Shown piece after piece: positions 18,031-26,403 of a stretch of 64,000 nt of DNA. The position numbers and the translations under genes were made by a program. The stretch is from Bacteroidaceae bacterium (GTDB lineage Bacteria > Bacteroidota > Bacteroidia > Bacteroidales > Bacteroidaceae), in the NCBI GenBank assembly GCA_017962495.1, contig JAGCVH010000003.1, positions 1-64,000 on the forward strand, read 5' to 3'. Each line of letters begins with the position of its first letter. Positions within the stretch are counted from its first letter, which is position 1. Under the pieces are notes generated by a model, which searched no databases, had not been told where the DNA came from, and worked only from the letters and a program-made list of their open reading frames with translations.

Positions 18031-21000
18031 ATGAAATTAAAAATAACAACAATGAATAATTCAACTGCCAATGTAAATACTCCCTCCCTTAAAGGGAGGG
18101 CAGGGGGTGAGTCCACAAAAGTTTGGCGCGAAGACATCGTCATCCCAACCTATGAGGTGGGACATGAAGAACGGACACCCATCTTCCTTGAGAACCGTGT
18201 ATATCAAGGCTCGAGCGGTGTGGTCTATCCCTATCCCGTGATTGAGTCGATTGCAGACACCAAGACTGACCATACCTATCACGCTCTCTGGTTGGAAAAC
18301 GAATACCTGAAGGTGATGATACTTCCGGAATTGGGCGGACGAGTGCAGATGGCGTATGATAAGATTAAACAACGCCACTTTGTCTATTATAACCATGTGG
18401 TAAAACCTGCACTCGTGGGTTTGGCAGGCCCGTGGATAAGCGGTGGCATTGAGTTCAACTGGCCACAGCACCATCGTCCTTCGACATTCATGTCCATAGA
18501 CTGTGACATTGAGGAAAAGGAAGATGGAAGTGTCGTCGTATGGTGTTCGGAGATGGAACGCATGTTCCACCAGAAGTCGACCGTAGGTTTCCGCCTGCGT
18601 CCTGGTTGCGCTTATCTGGAGATAAACGTGCGTTTGTACAACCGCTCGGAATTGCCCCAGACCTTCCTTTGGTGGGCCAATCCTGCTGTGTCCGTAAACG
18701 ATGAGTACCAGAGTGTCTTTCCACCTGACATCAATGCCGTATTTGATCATGGCAAGAGAGCAGTTTCGACGTTCCCCATAGCTACGGGCACATACTATAA
18801 GATGGACTATTCTGCAGGCGTGGACATATCGAACTACAAGAACATTAAAGTGCCCACCTCCTACATGGGCGTAAATTCGAAGTATGACTTTGAAGGGGGC
18901 TATGAGAACGATACTAAGGGCGGAATGCTTCATGTGGCCAATCATCATGTCTCGCCCGGTAAGAAGCAGTGGACTTGGGGTAATGGCGACTTCGGACGGG
19001 CTTGGGACCGAAACCTGACGGATGAGGATGGACCGTACATCGAACTTATGGCCGGTGTTTATACAGAAAACCAGCCCGACTTCTCGTGGATAATGCCTTG
19101 CGAGGAGAAAGAGTTCACGCAGTACTTCATGCCTTATCGTGACCTGGGTATCGTGAAGCAAGCCTCGAAGGACATCATCTTCAACATGGAGAAGGAAGAA
19201 GGAGGCGTTCGCGTGAAGGTGCTGGCTACATCGAAGCAGAACGTCCGCATAGAATTGCAAAGCGACGATTTTACCTTATTATATAATAAGGAAGAAACGC
19301 TGACGCCTGAGGGTGTGTTTGAGGAAGTCATTGATACCCAAGGCGTTCCTTTCAACAAACTGACGCTGACGGTCTATCAAGTGGGACGAGCCGTACGTCC
19401 GCTTTCGTGGCACGAGGCTTCGGACGAGGTGAAACGAGTGCCCGATGCAGCAGAAGCAGCCCTGCCTGCGAAGGATTGCAAGACGGTGGAGCAACTTTAT
19501 CTGACGGGTTTGCATCTCGAACAATACCGCCACGCGACCTGGTCTCCACTTGACTATTACGAGGAGGCATTGCACCGTGACCCCGATGATGTCCGATGTC
19601 TGAATCAGATGGGACTATGGTATCTTCGTCGTGGACGCTTTGAGAAGGCAGAGCCATACCTTCGTAAGGCAGTGAAGATACTGATGAAGCGTAATCCCAA
19701 TCCCTATTGGGGCGAGCCGATGTACAACTTAGGCCTGTGCCTGAAGTATCAGTGTCAACTGAACGAAGCCTACGATTGGTTCTATAAAGCTACTTGGAAT
19801 GGTGGTTGGCAAGGTGCGGCCTATTTTGCTTGTGCCCAGATTTCATCGTTGCAAGGACGCTGGGAAGATGCCTTGTATGAAGTCGATCGTGCACTTGTGG
19901 CAGGTTATCACAACCAGAAGGCTCGTGCGCTCAAGGTTGCCATGATGGCTAATCTCGGTATTGAGGACGGAATCGAGGAACTGATGGAAGAAAGTCTCGA
20001 GCAAGACCGTTTCAACTATGGAGTTCTCTGGGAAGCAGGCGAGCGGGATCGTGTGGTTAGTCTCATGCACGGTAATCCCCTTAATTATCAGGAGTTGGCC
20101 CTCGACTATGCTCAGGCAGGACTTTGGGTGAGGGCTAATGCTGTGCTTGACCTAGCCATCGAGGTTGGAGCCGTGAATGCTATGACCTACTATTACAAGA
20201 CCTGGATAAATGGCGAAGTGACTCCTTTGCCCAATACTCCTTTGCCCATTTGTTTCCCGAACAGGTTGGAGGATATCTTGGCTTTGAATCGAGTGATGCA
20301 GCTCGACAAGAAGGACGCACAAGCGCCTTATCTGTTAGGTTGTCTTTATTATGACAAGCGCCAATATGACGAGGCTATTCGTCTGTGGGAACTCTCTTCC
20401 GAACTGAATCCGGCGTTCCCCACCGTTTGGCGTAATCTGGCTTTGGCCGCATATAATAAGCAAGATGACAAGCAAAAGGCTTTGGAATTGATGGAAAAGG
20501 CCTTCCATCTCGACGAGAGCAATAGTCGCATCCTGATGGAACTTGATCAACTCAAGAAGGCCTTAGGTCTTCCGCACGCCGAACGCTTGTCTTCCCTGCA
20601 GCAGTATCCCGTCTTAATCCAGGAGCGCGACGACCTTGTGCTCGAGGAGATAACTCTGTTGAATCAGGTTGGGCGTTACGAGGAAGCTATGACTAAGCTC
20701 GATGCCCATAAGTTCCATCCTTGGGAGGGTGGCGAAGGCAAGGTCCCTGCCCAGTATCAAATAAGTCGTGTGGAACAAGTAAAGAGTTTGCTGGCCAATC
20801 TAGATAATCTAGAAACTCTAGAAAAACTAGAAAATCTAGACAAAGCCCTTTCTTTGCTTGAGGCTTGCCTCGAATATCCCCATCATCTGGGCGAAGGTAA
20901 ACTTTATGGCGCACAAGAGAACGATTTCTACTACCTGATGGCTCTGGCTTACGAGAAAAAGGGAGAGAAAGAGAAGATGCATGAGTGCCTCGTGAAAGCA

Positions 21001-21393
21001 ACGGAGGGTCCAACCGAACCGGCTGCGGCCATGTATTACAACGATGCCAAGCCCGATAAAATCTTCTATGCCGCTCTGGCTTACAGGAAGTTGGGCGATG
21101 AGAACAAAGCACGTAGTCTCTTCTATCGCTTGCTTGATTACGGCGAGAAGCACATCTTCGATGAAGTGCGTATGGACTATTTCGCAGTGTCTCTTCCCGA
21201 CTTGCTCATCTGGGATGGTGATTTGCAGTTGAAGAACACGATTCATTGCACGCTGATGATGGCCCTCGGTCACATCGGTCTCGGACATGCGGATAGGGGA
21301 CTTCGTTATCTTTCTCAAGTCGAAGACCTCGATGTAAATCATCCTGTGCCACCTGCACTGAGAACACTCATACCATTAGTCTCTAACCTATAA
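18031..21393 (+). CDS. DUF5107 domain protein with tetratricopeptide repeats
   Basis: The N-terminal half (about residues 35-460) is a DUF5107 beta-sandwich region: NRVYQGSSGVVYPYPVIE, LENEYLKVMILPELGGRVQ, SGGIEFNWPQHHRPSTF and FLWWANPAVSVNDEYQSVFPPD. It resembles aldose-epimerase-like folds, and such genes are often found near glycan genes. The C-terminal half has about ten TPR-like repeats. No signal peptide, so probably cytoplasmic; function unknown. Two pieces of repeat DNA lie in frame: a GC-rich hairpin repeat encoding TPSLKGRAGGES near residues 17-28, and a 9-bp repeat encoding NLDNLETLEKLENLD near 923-937. A second ATG at 18052 also precedes the first insert. It ends 18 bp before GH35. 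Confidence 0.8.
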   Translation: MKLKITTMNNSTANVNTPSLKGRAGGESTKVWREDIVIPTYEVGHEERTPIFLENRVYQGSSGVVYPYPVIESIADTKTDHTYHALWLENEYLKVMILPELGGRVQMAYDKIKQRHFVYYNHVVKPALVGLAGPWISGGIEFNWPQHHRPSTFMSIDCDIEEKEDGSVVVWCSEMERMFHQKSTVGFRLRPGCAYLEINVRLYNRSELPQTFLWWANPAVSVNDEYQSVFPPDINAVFDHGKRAVSTFPIATGTYYKMDYSAGVDISNYKNIKVPTSYMGVNSKYDFEGGYENDTKGGMLHVANHHVSPGKKQWTWGNGDFGRAWDRNLTDEDGPYIELMAGVYTENQPDFSWIMPCEEKEFTQYFMPYRDLGIVKQASKDIIFNMEKEEGGVRVKVLATSKQNVRIELQSDDFTLLYNKEETLTPEGVFEEVIDTQGVPFNKLTLTVYQVGRAVRPLSWHEASDEVKRVPDAAEAALPAKDCKTVEQLYLTGLHLEQYRHATWSPLDYYEEALHRDPDDVRCLNQMGLWYLRRGRFEKAEPYLRKAVKILMKRNPNPYWGEPMYNLGLCLKYQCQLNEAYDWFYKATWNGGWQGAAYFACAQISSLQGRWEDALYEVDRALVAGYHNQKARALKVAMMANLGIEDGIEELMEESLEQDRFNYGVLWEAGERDRVVSLMHGNPLNYQELALDYAQAGLWVRANAVLDLAIEVGAVNAMTYYYKTWINGEVTPLPNTPLPICFPNRLEDILALNRVMQLDKKDAQAPYLLGCLYYDKRQYDEAIRLWELSSELNPAFPTVWRNLALAAYNKQDDKQKALELMEKAFHLDESNSRILMELDQLKKALGLPHAERLSSLQQYPVLIQERDDLVLEEITLLNQVGRYEEAMTKLDAHKFHPWEGGEGKVPAQYQISRVEQVKSLLANLDNLETLEKLENLDKALSLLEACLEYPHHLGEGKLYGAQENDFYYLMALAYEKKGEKEKMHECLVKATEGPTEPAAAMYYNDAKPDKIFYAALAYRKLGDENKARSLFYRLLDYGEKHIFDEVRMDYFAVSLPDLLIWDGDLQLKNTIHCTLMMALGHIGLGHADRGLRYLSQVEDLDVNHPVPPALRTLIPLVSNL
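18078..18112. repeat. GC-rich hairpin repeat inside a reading frame
   Basis: CTCCCTCCCTTAAAGGGAGG followed by GCAGGGGGTGAG. It forms a stem of CCCTCCC and GGGAGGG and matches the intergenic repeat family at 10981 and elsewhere. It is read in frame as part of the DUF5107 N-terminus, ahead of the conserved domain. Confidence 0.8.
20797..20841 (+). repeat. In-frame 9-bp tandem repeat, five copies
   Basis: Five 9-bp units of the type AATCTAGAT encode NLD, NLE, TLE, KLE and NLD within the TPR region. Each unit carries the hexamer TCTAGA or a close variant. The insert keeps frame and is likely to extend a helix. Confidence 0.85.
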
Positions 21394-21411
21394 CCCCTCC
21401 AGCATCCGACT

Positions 21412-23475
21412 ATGAAACGCTTGATTGTCTTATTTTACTTTATTATCTCATGCTCTCATGCTCTCATTTTCTCAATCTCTCAAGTTACGTGGGATCGTCA
21501 TAGCTTGATTATTGATGGCCATCGGGTAGTGCCAGTGATGGGTGAAGTACATTATTCCCGCATACCCGCAAACGAGTGGGCAAACGAAATCAGAAAGATG
21601 AAAGAGGGTGGGGTAACAATCATTGCCACCTACGTCTTCTGGAATCACATCGAGGAGCAAGAGGGCATCTTCGACTGGAGTGGCCAGCGCAATTTGCGAC
21701 AGTTCATTCAGTTGTGCCAAGCCGAGCAATTGCCCGTTATCCTTCGCATAGGTCCCTATTGTCATGGAGAATCGCGTTGCGGAGGAATACCCGATTGGGT
21801 GGTGGCAAGCGGATGTAGGCTTCGCAGTGAAGACCCTAAGTTCCTTGCCTTTGTAGAACCCTTCTATCGACAGATCTTCACCCAGGTACAAGGTCTGCAA
21901 TGGAAGGATGGCGGACCAGTTGTGGCTTGCCAGTTCGATAACGAATATGGTGGCAATGCCTCATACCTGCTTTCGTTGAAAGGTATAGCTACGCGCATTG
22001 GTTTTGACTTGCCCTTCTACACCCGAACGGGATGGCCCGAACTGCGCACTCCGACTCCTTTCGGTGAGATGATTCCCCTCTATGGCGACTATGCCGACGG
22101 CTTCTGGGATCGTTCCACAAGCGAGGGTGCCGGCAATTATTGGAAGGCATTCCACTTTAAGGCTTTCCGTAGCAGTACTGCCATAGCCTCGGAACAAATC
22201 AAGAACCAACAGGAGTCACTGACGAAAGGCGATGAACAATATCCTTATTTCACTTGTGAATTGGGTGGCGGAATGATGACCAGTTACCATCGTCGGGTCT
22301 ATCTCTATCCAGAGGACGCTTATTCGATGGCCCTCGTGAAATTGGGTTCGGGTAGCAACCTCCTTGGTTATTATATGTATCATGGTGGAACCAATCCTGA
22401 AGGGCATTTAACCTACCTGATGGAGAATCAGAAGACGCCTGTGACGAACTATAATGACTTGCCTGTCAAGACTTATGACTTCCAGGCTCCGCTTGGAGAG
22501 TTTGGCCAGCGTAATCCTCATTACTACAGCCTTCGTCCGCTTCACCTCTTCATGCACGACTTTGGCGAACTGTTGGCTCCAATGGAGGCTCAATTCCCTG
22601 TTGACAAAGAGGCTAAGAAGCACGATGATAGCTATCTGCGTTGGAGTTATAGGAGTTCGAATGATGCCAAGCAATCGTCTGCTTTCGTCTTTATAAACAA
22701 TTACGAGCGTTTTGCCAATCTTACGGCGAAGAGCGGGATTCAGTTCGAGGTCTGTGGCGTTAAGTTCCCTCGTCGTCCCATAACCATTCCAGCCTCCTCG
22801 ATGGCAATCTTCCCTGTTAATCTTCCTTTGTATGGTAGCAATGTCATTAACTACGCCACTGCTCAACCTATTGCTTGTCGCGAAGGGAAGATATGGTTCG
22901 AACAGAAGGTTGGTATTCCTTCCGAGTTCTGTATCAATGGGCGTGTCAGTGTGGTAAAGAAGCCAAGTCTCTCGAAACCTTTTGCCGTGGTTGGTGGAAC
23001 AGAACTTTATCTTATCACCTCCGAAGAGGCAGGGCATCTGTTCCTTGAAGGTGAGCAAACTCAAAAAAGCACTCAGGTTCTCTCCTTCAATAAACTACGT
23101 GATGCCGGTCCTTTGCGTGAGATCACCATTGGCGTTGCTCGCGTTGCGGAAGAACCTCTTGATGCTGATTTTGACGCAGCTGCAGTCTATCGCATAGAAT
23201 TGCCCACCGACAGCCTATTGCGCAATGGTCTTATGGAGATCAATTATCGTGGCGATGTTGCCCGCCTTTATGCCAATGGCAAGCTCATTGCCGACAACTT
23301 CTACAACGGACGTCCTTTCCTTATGGGCTTATGGCGACTGCCCTCCGAGATTCGTGAACTGGAGTTGCGCGTCCTTCCTCTCCAGCCTCAAATGCCCGTT
23401 TATTTCCCACGAGAGACTGATACCACACCAGGCGAAAAGGTTACAAGTGTTGTCGTACAAACCATTAGTAAGTAA
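21412..23475 (+). CDS. Glycoside hydrolase family 35 (beta-galactosidase type)
   Basis: Retaining exo-beta-galactosidase family. Seen in order: signal peptide (1-22), DGHRVVPVMGEVHYSRIPANEW, ATYVFWNHIEEQEGIFDW, LRIGPYCHGESRCGGIPDW, the acid/base motif QFDNEYGG (the usual ENEYG has D as first residue; the catalytic Glu is kept), and a probable nucleophile Glu in FTCELGGG. C-terminal beta-domains follow. 687 residues. Odd: the signal peptide is partly encoded by an 8-bp tandem repeat (21444-21483) of the kind found between genes here. It follows DUF5107 by 18 bp. Confidence 0.88.
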   Translation: MKRLIVLFYFIISCSHALIFSISQVTWDRHSLIIDGHRVVPVMGEVHYSRIPANEWANEIRKMKEGGVTIIATYVFWNHIEEQEGIFDWSGQRNLRQFIQLCQAEQLPVILRIGPYCHGESRCGGIPDWVVASGCRLRSEDPKFLAFVEPFYRQIFTQVQGLQWKDGGPVVACQFDNEYGGNASYLLSLKGIATRIGFDLPFYTRTGWPELRTPTPFGEMIPLYGDYADGFWDRSTSEGAGNYWKAFHFKAFRSSTAIASEQIKNQQESLTKGDEQYPYFTCELGGGMMTSYHRRVYLYPEDAYSMALVKLGSGSNLLGYYMYHGGTNPEGHLTYLMENQKTPVTNYNDLPVKTYDFQAPLGEFGQRNPHYYSLRPLHLFMHDFGELLAPMEAQFPVDKEAKKHDDSYLRWSYRSSNDAKQSSAFVFINNYERFANLTAKSGIQFEVCGVKFPRRPITIPASSMAIFPVNLPLYGSNVINYATAQPIACREGKIWFEQKVGIPSEFCINGRVSVVKKPSLSKPFAVVGGTELYLITSEEAGHLFLEGEQTQKSTQVLSFNKLRDAGPLREITIGVARVAEEPLDADFDAAAVYRIELPTDSLLRNGLMEINYRGDVARLYANGKLIADNFYNGRPFLMGLWRLPSEIRELELRVLPLQPQMPVYFPRETDTTPGEKVTSVVVQTISK
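21444..21483 (+). repeat. 8-bp tandem repeat inside the GH35 signal peptide
   Basis: Units of the type GCTCTCAT run from 21444 to about 21483 and encode SHALIFSISQ. Nearly the same unit forms the intergenic tract at 9722-9758. Confidence 0.8.
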
Positions 23476-23491
23476 AAAACTTTCTTGAAAG

Positions 23492-23523
23492 TTTGGTCAG
23501 TAAAGAATAAACTATTACCTTTG
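23492..23523 (+). promoter_or_regulatory. Promoter of tRNA-Cys
   Basis: TTTG at 23492-23495, 20 bp, then TACCTTTG at 23516-23523. This is a full match to the Bacteroidota consensus. Expected start is near 23528, just before the tRNA. Confidence 0.8.
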
Positions 23524-23540
23524 TAACCGATTTAGATGAT

Positions 23541-23612
23541 GGTGCCTTGGATGAGTGGCTTAGTCAACGGTCTGCAAAACCGTCTACAGCAGTTCGAATC
23601 TGCTAGGCACCT
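23541..23612 (+). tRNA. tRNA-Cys (anticodon GCA)
   Basis: Folds as a cloverleaf. The acceptor GGTGCCT (23541-23547) pairs with AGGCACC (23605-23611), with discriminator T at 23612 (U73, an identity base for Cys). It has a short D stem (GAT/GTC), anticodon stem ACGGT/ACCGT with loop CTGCAAA (anticodon GCA), a 4-base variable loop, and T stem AGCAG/CTGCT with loop TTCGAAT. The 3' CCA is not encoded. It has its own promoter and terminator. Confidence 0.95.
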
Positions 23613-23616
23613 CGGT

Positions 23617-23663
23617 CAACACCCAGAGCGCAGATGATTGTGTTTCTGGGTGTTGTTTATTTT
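23617..23663 (+). terminator. Terminator after tRNA-Cys
   Basis: CAACACCCAGA (23617-23627) pairs with TCTGGGTGTTG (23645-23655), an 11-bp stem, followed by TTTATTTT. Confidence 0.85.
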
Positions 23664-23677
23664 AACCTTTAAATGAA

Positions 23678-26377
23678 ATGATGATGAAACACCTTCGTAC
23701 ACTTATCTTATCACTCATCAGCTTCTTTGCTTGTGCATCCCTTATTGCTCAACCTGTTAGCCAGGCATCTTTCCTGCGTGCTGTGCCAAGGGCAGATGTA
23801 TTAGTACCCTTCCGTGTGCTTGACGAAGGCGTAGCAACCCCTATTGAATGGGGACTCGACCTCGCCTGGCTTAGCGAAGAGAATATTCGTCGTGGCATTA
23901 ATTTCGCTGGCAAAGATGTTATTGAAATCATCCGTACCTCCTATATGCCAACACAAAGCGTCGAGGGCGGAACTCTCTCGAGTGCTCAAATTAATAAGAT
24001 ACGCCAGCGTGCCAATATCATTAAGAAATATGCTAAGTCAAACGTTGGCTTAAACCTGAACGACGACCATGCCAGTGTTGATGCTTGGTACAATGCCAGC
24101 AACATCTCCAGCGCTGAGCGAGGAAAGCGTTGGGCACAAGTCATAGACTTGCATATAAAGAAGTATGCTGAATTGGGGCTTACTAACTTTGTCAGCATCA
24201 GTCCTTATAACGAACCTGATTACGGATGGGATCAGGGTCTTTCAAGTAGTCGTAAGGCCGATTTCCTGAACACGTGCAAAAGCCTTCGAAACGACTTTGA
24301 TGGGGCTTATGACGGTGTTCGCATTTGTGGCGGAAACACGTTGAATGATGACATGGCCTATGAGTGGTGGAACTATCTCAAGACACAACTCGACGAAGGC
24401 AATACCCATCAGTTGGCCGGTTCGTTCGACAATTATGCCTCTTTCTTCCAGCAGGTTCGTGCCTATGGCCATCATGCTACAGCCGATGAATTGCATAATA
24501 CCATGGAAGCCATGGTTGGCGTGGAATATGGTATGCAGACAGGTATATGGTGGGGCACTTGTGAGCATAGCCGCAGTCAGTTTATGAAAGCCACTTGGCA
24601 GGGAAATCCTGGTCGCAGGCTTGCTTATGCCGAACATCGCAATAACTGGACTTCCGCTTCTGTTTATCGTCATGCCAATGGCCAATTGCAAGCATTCGGA
24701 GGTACAAGCGAGCGTCAGGCTGTTGCCACTACATATGGCTTCGTTAGTCTCGACCGCACTGTTTGGTATAATGGCTTGCCTGGTCGCCAGTACCAGATGC
24801 ACCTTCCTGGCGGTACAGGATATCAGAAAGGCCAGACAAATGCCGAAACAGTAGTGGACATTCAAACGGGCGATGACATCATGCCTCATATCGACGGCAC
24901 CTACAAGATAATGAATGTCAACAGCGGACATATCGTAGGCCTAGCCTCTACTCCTTCTGGCTGGACATCGATTACACAGAGACGCAATGGTACTGGCAAT
25001 TTGCTGAGGTGGCAAGTTACTCCAGTGCCAGAAACCTGTGGCGATGATTTCAGTTACCATTACATCACTTTGAATACGGGTAGCGGTATGGTTCTCGACA
25101 TCCTGAACTGGAACATGGATGCTGGTGCCGATGTGGGTGTGTTCGCTGGTGGTCTTGGAACCAACGAGCAGTGGTATCTCGAGTATGCCGGTTCGGGCGC
25201 TTTCTACATTCGCAGTCGTTTCAGTACAAAGTGTCTCGAAGTAAAGGGAGGCAGTACGGCTGTTGGCGCTAACATTCAGATGGGCGACTTGTCAGGTGCA
25301 GACTACCAGAAGTGGCGCTTTGTTCCTGCAGATGCGTCTCCCGACCTTATTGCTCCTGATGCTCCCACTAACCTTGTGGCAGAAGGCCAGTCTGCTTCCG
25401 TTATGCTCAAGTGGGTACCTTCTGGTGCCAAGGATGTGGCTTCGTACACCATACTTCGCAGTACCGATGGCGAAAACTTCCAAACCATTGCGATGGGACT
25501 TACTGAGCCAGCGTTTGTCGATAATGAAGCTGAGGATGGCCAAAGCTATATCTATCAAGTACGGGCACAGGACCATAGCCTCAATTACAGTCCGCTCAGT
25601 AACACGGCAAAGGCTTCTACTACTGGAGCTCCTGACCAGTTGATGTATCTCACCTTTGACCAGACCCTTGCCGATGCAACATCTCATGCCAACCATTGTG
25701 CACTTGCGGGTGATACCACTTGGGTGGCTGCTAAGAATGGTCCCACGGGAATTAATCTTAATGGAAGCACCAACTTCCTGCAGTTACCATATACCGTGGC
25801 CAATCATAAAGAGTTGACAATAGCATGCTGGACTTATTGGCGTGGTGGCAACACGTGGCAACGCCTTTGGGATTTCGGGAACGATACAGACCACTATTTC
25901 TTCCTTACACCCAGTAGTGGTAGCGGTATGCGCTTTGCAATTAAGAATGGAGGCTCAGAGCAGCAACTCTCCTCTTCCTCTCGCCTTTCTCCTAACACGT
26001 GGAACCATGTAGCCGTTACCATTGGAACAGATGCAATCACGCTTTATGTCAATGGACAGAGTGTTGCCTCCACCGATAAGATAACCATTCGTCCCGATGA
26101 CATCAAGCCCGTTCTTAACTACATAGGTCGCAGTCAGTTCGCAGCTGACCCCATGTACAGGGGCTCTGTCGACGACTTCCGTATGTACAATTATGCCCTC
26201 ACAGCCGAGGAGGTTGCTGCCCTTGCAGATTACACCGATGGCATAGATGAAATAGTAAATAGTAAATCGTCCAATCGTAAATCCATTTATGACCTCAGTG
26301 GTCGTCGCGTCTCCTCTTCATCGAAGACGAAAGGTATTTACATCCGAGACGGAAAGAAGATAGTCGTTACAGAATAA
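23678..26377 (+). CDS. Secreted clan GH-A-like glycosidase with ricin-type lectin, FN3 and LamG modules
   Basis: The signal peptide is followed by a catalytic region (about 35-400) with SPYNEPD at 175-181. NEP with acid/base E179 is the clan GH-A hallmark (GH30/GH39/GH5-like); a candidate nucleophile is E271 (TADELHN). Then come a ricin-like beta-trefoil (about 405-555; DGTYKIMNVNSGHIVGL, LRWQVTP, YQKWRF), an FN3 domain (about 562-650), a LamG/concanavalin-like domain (about 655-845; LTIACWTYWRGG, NTWNHVAVT, YIGRSQF) and a C-terminal sorting tail (IYDLSGRRV...KGIYIRDGKK). 899 residues. Three consecutive ATGs leave the first residues uncertain. The family is tentative. Confidence 0.75.
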   Translation: MMMKHLRTLILSLISFFACASLIAQPVSQASFLRAVPRADVLVPFRVLDEGVATPIEWGLDLAWLSEENIRRGINFAGKDVIEIIRTSYMPTQSVEGGTLSSAQINKIRQRANIIKKYAKSNVGLNLNDDHASVDAWYNASNISSAERGKRWAQVIDLHIKKYAELGLTNFVSISPYNEPDYGWDQGLSSSRKADFLNTCKSLRNDFDGAYDGVRICGGNTLNDDMAYEWWNYLKTQLDEGNTHQLAGSFDNYASFFQQVRAYGHHATADELHNTMEAMVGVEYGMQTGIWWGTCEHSRSQFMKATWQGNPGRRLAYAEHRNNWTSASVYRHANGQLQAFGGTSERQAVATTYGFVSLDRTVWYNGLPGRQYQMHLPGGTGYQKGQTNAETVVDIQTGDDIMPHIDGTYKIMNVNSGHIVGLASTPSGWTSITQRRNGTGNLLRWQVTPVPETCGDDFSYHYITLNTGSGMVLDILNWNMDAGADVGVFAGGLGTNEQWYLEYAGSGAFYIRSRFSTKCLEVKGGSTAVGANIQMGDLSGADYQKWRFVPADASPDLIAPDAPTNLVAEGQSASVMLKWVPSGAKDVASYTILRSTDGENFQTIAMGLTEPAFVDNEAEDGQSYIYQVRAQDHSLNYSPLSNTAKASTTGAPDQLMYLTFDQTLADATSHANHCALAGDTTWVAAKNGPTGINLNGSTNFLQLPYTVANHKELTIACWTYWRGGNTWQRLWDFGNDTDHYFFLTPSSGSGMRFAIKNGGSEQQLSSSSRLSPNTWNHVAVTIGTDAITLYVNGQSVASTDKITIRPDDIKPVLNYIGRSQFAADPMYRGSVDDFRMYNYALTAEEVAALADYTDGIDEIVNSKSSNRKSIYDLSGRRVSSSSKTKGIYIRDGKKIVVTE

Positions 26378-26403
26378 AGCATCCCATCATATACCAAAGC
26401 ACC

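Noticed and set aside
23541..23612. tRNA-Cys as an attachment site of an integrated element
   Set aside because: I found no repeat of its 3' end downstream and no integrase gene.
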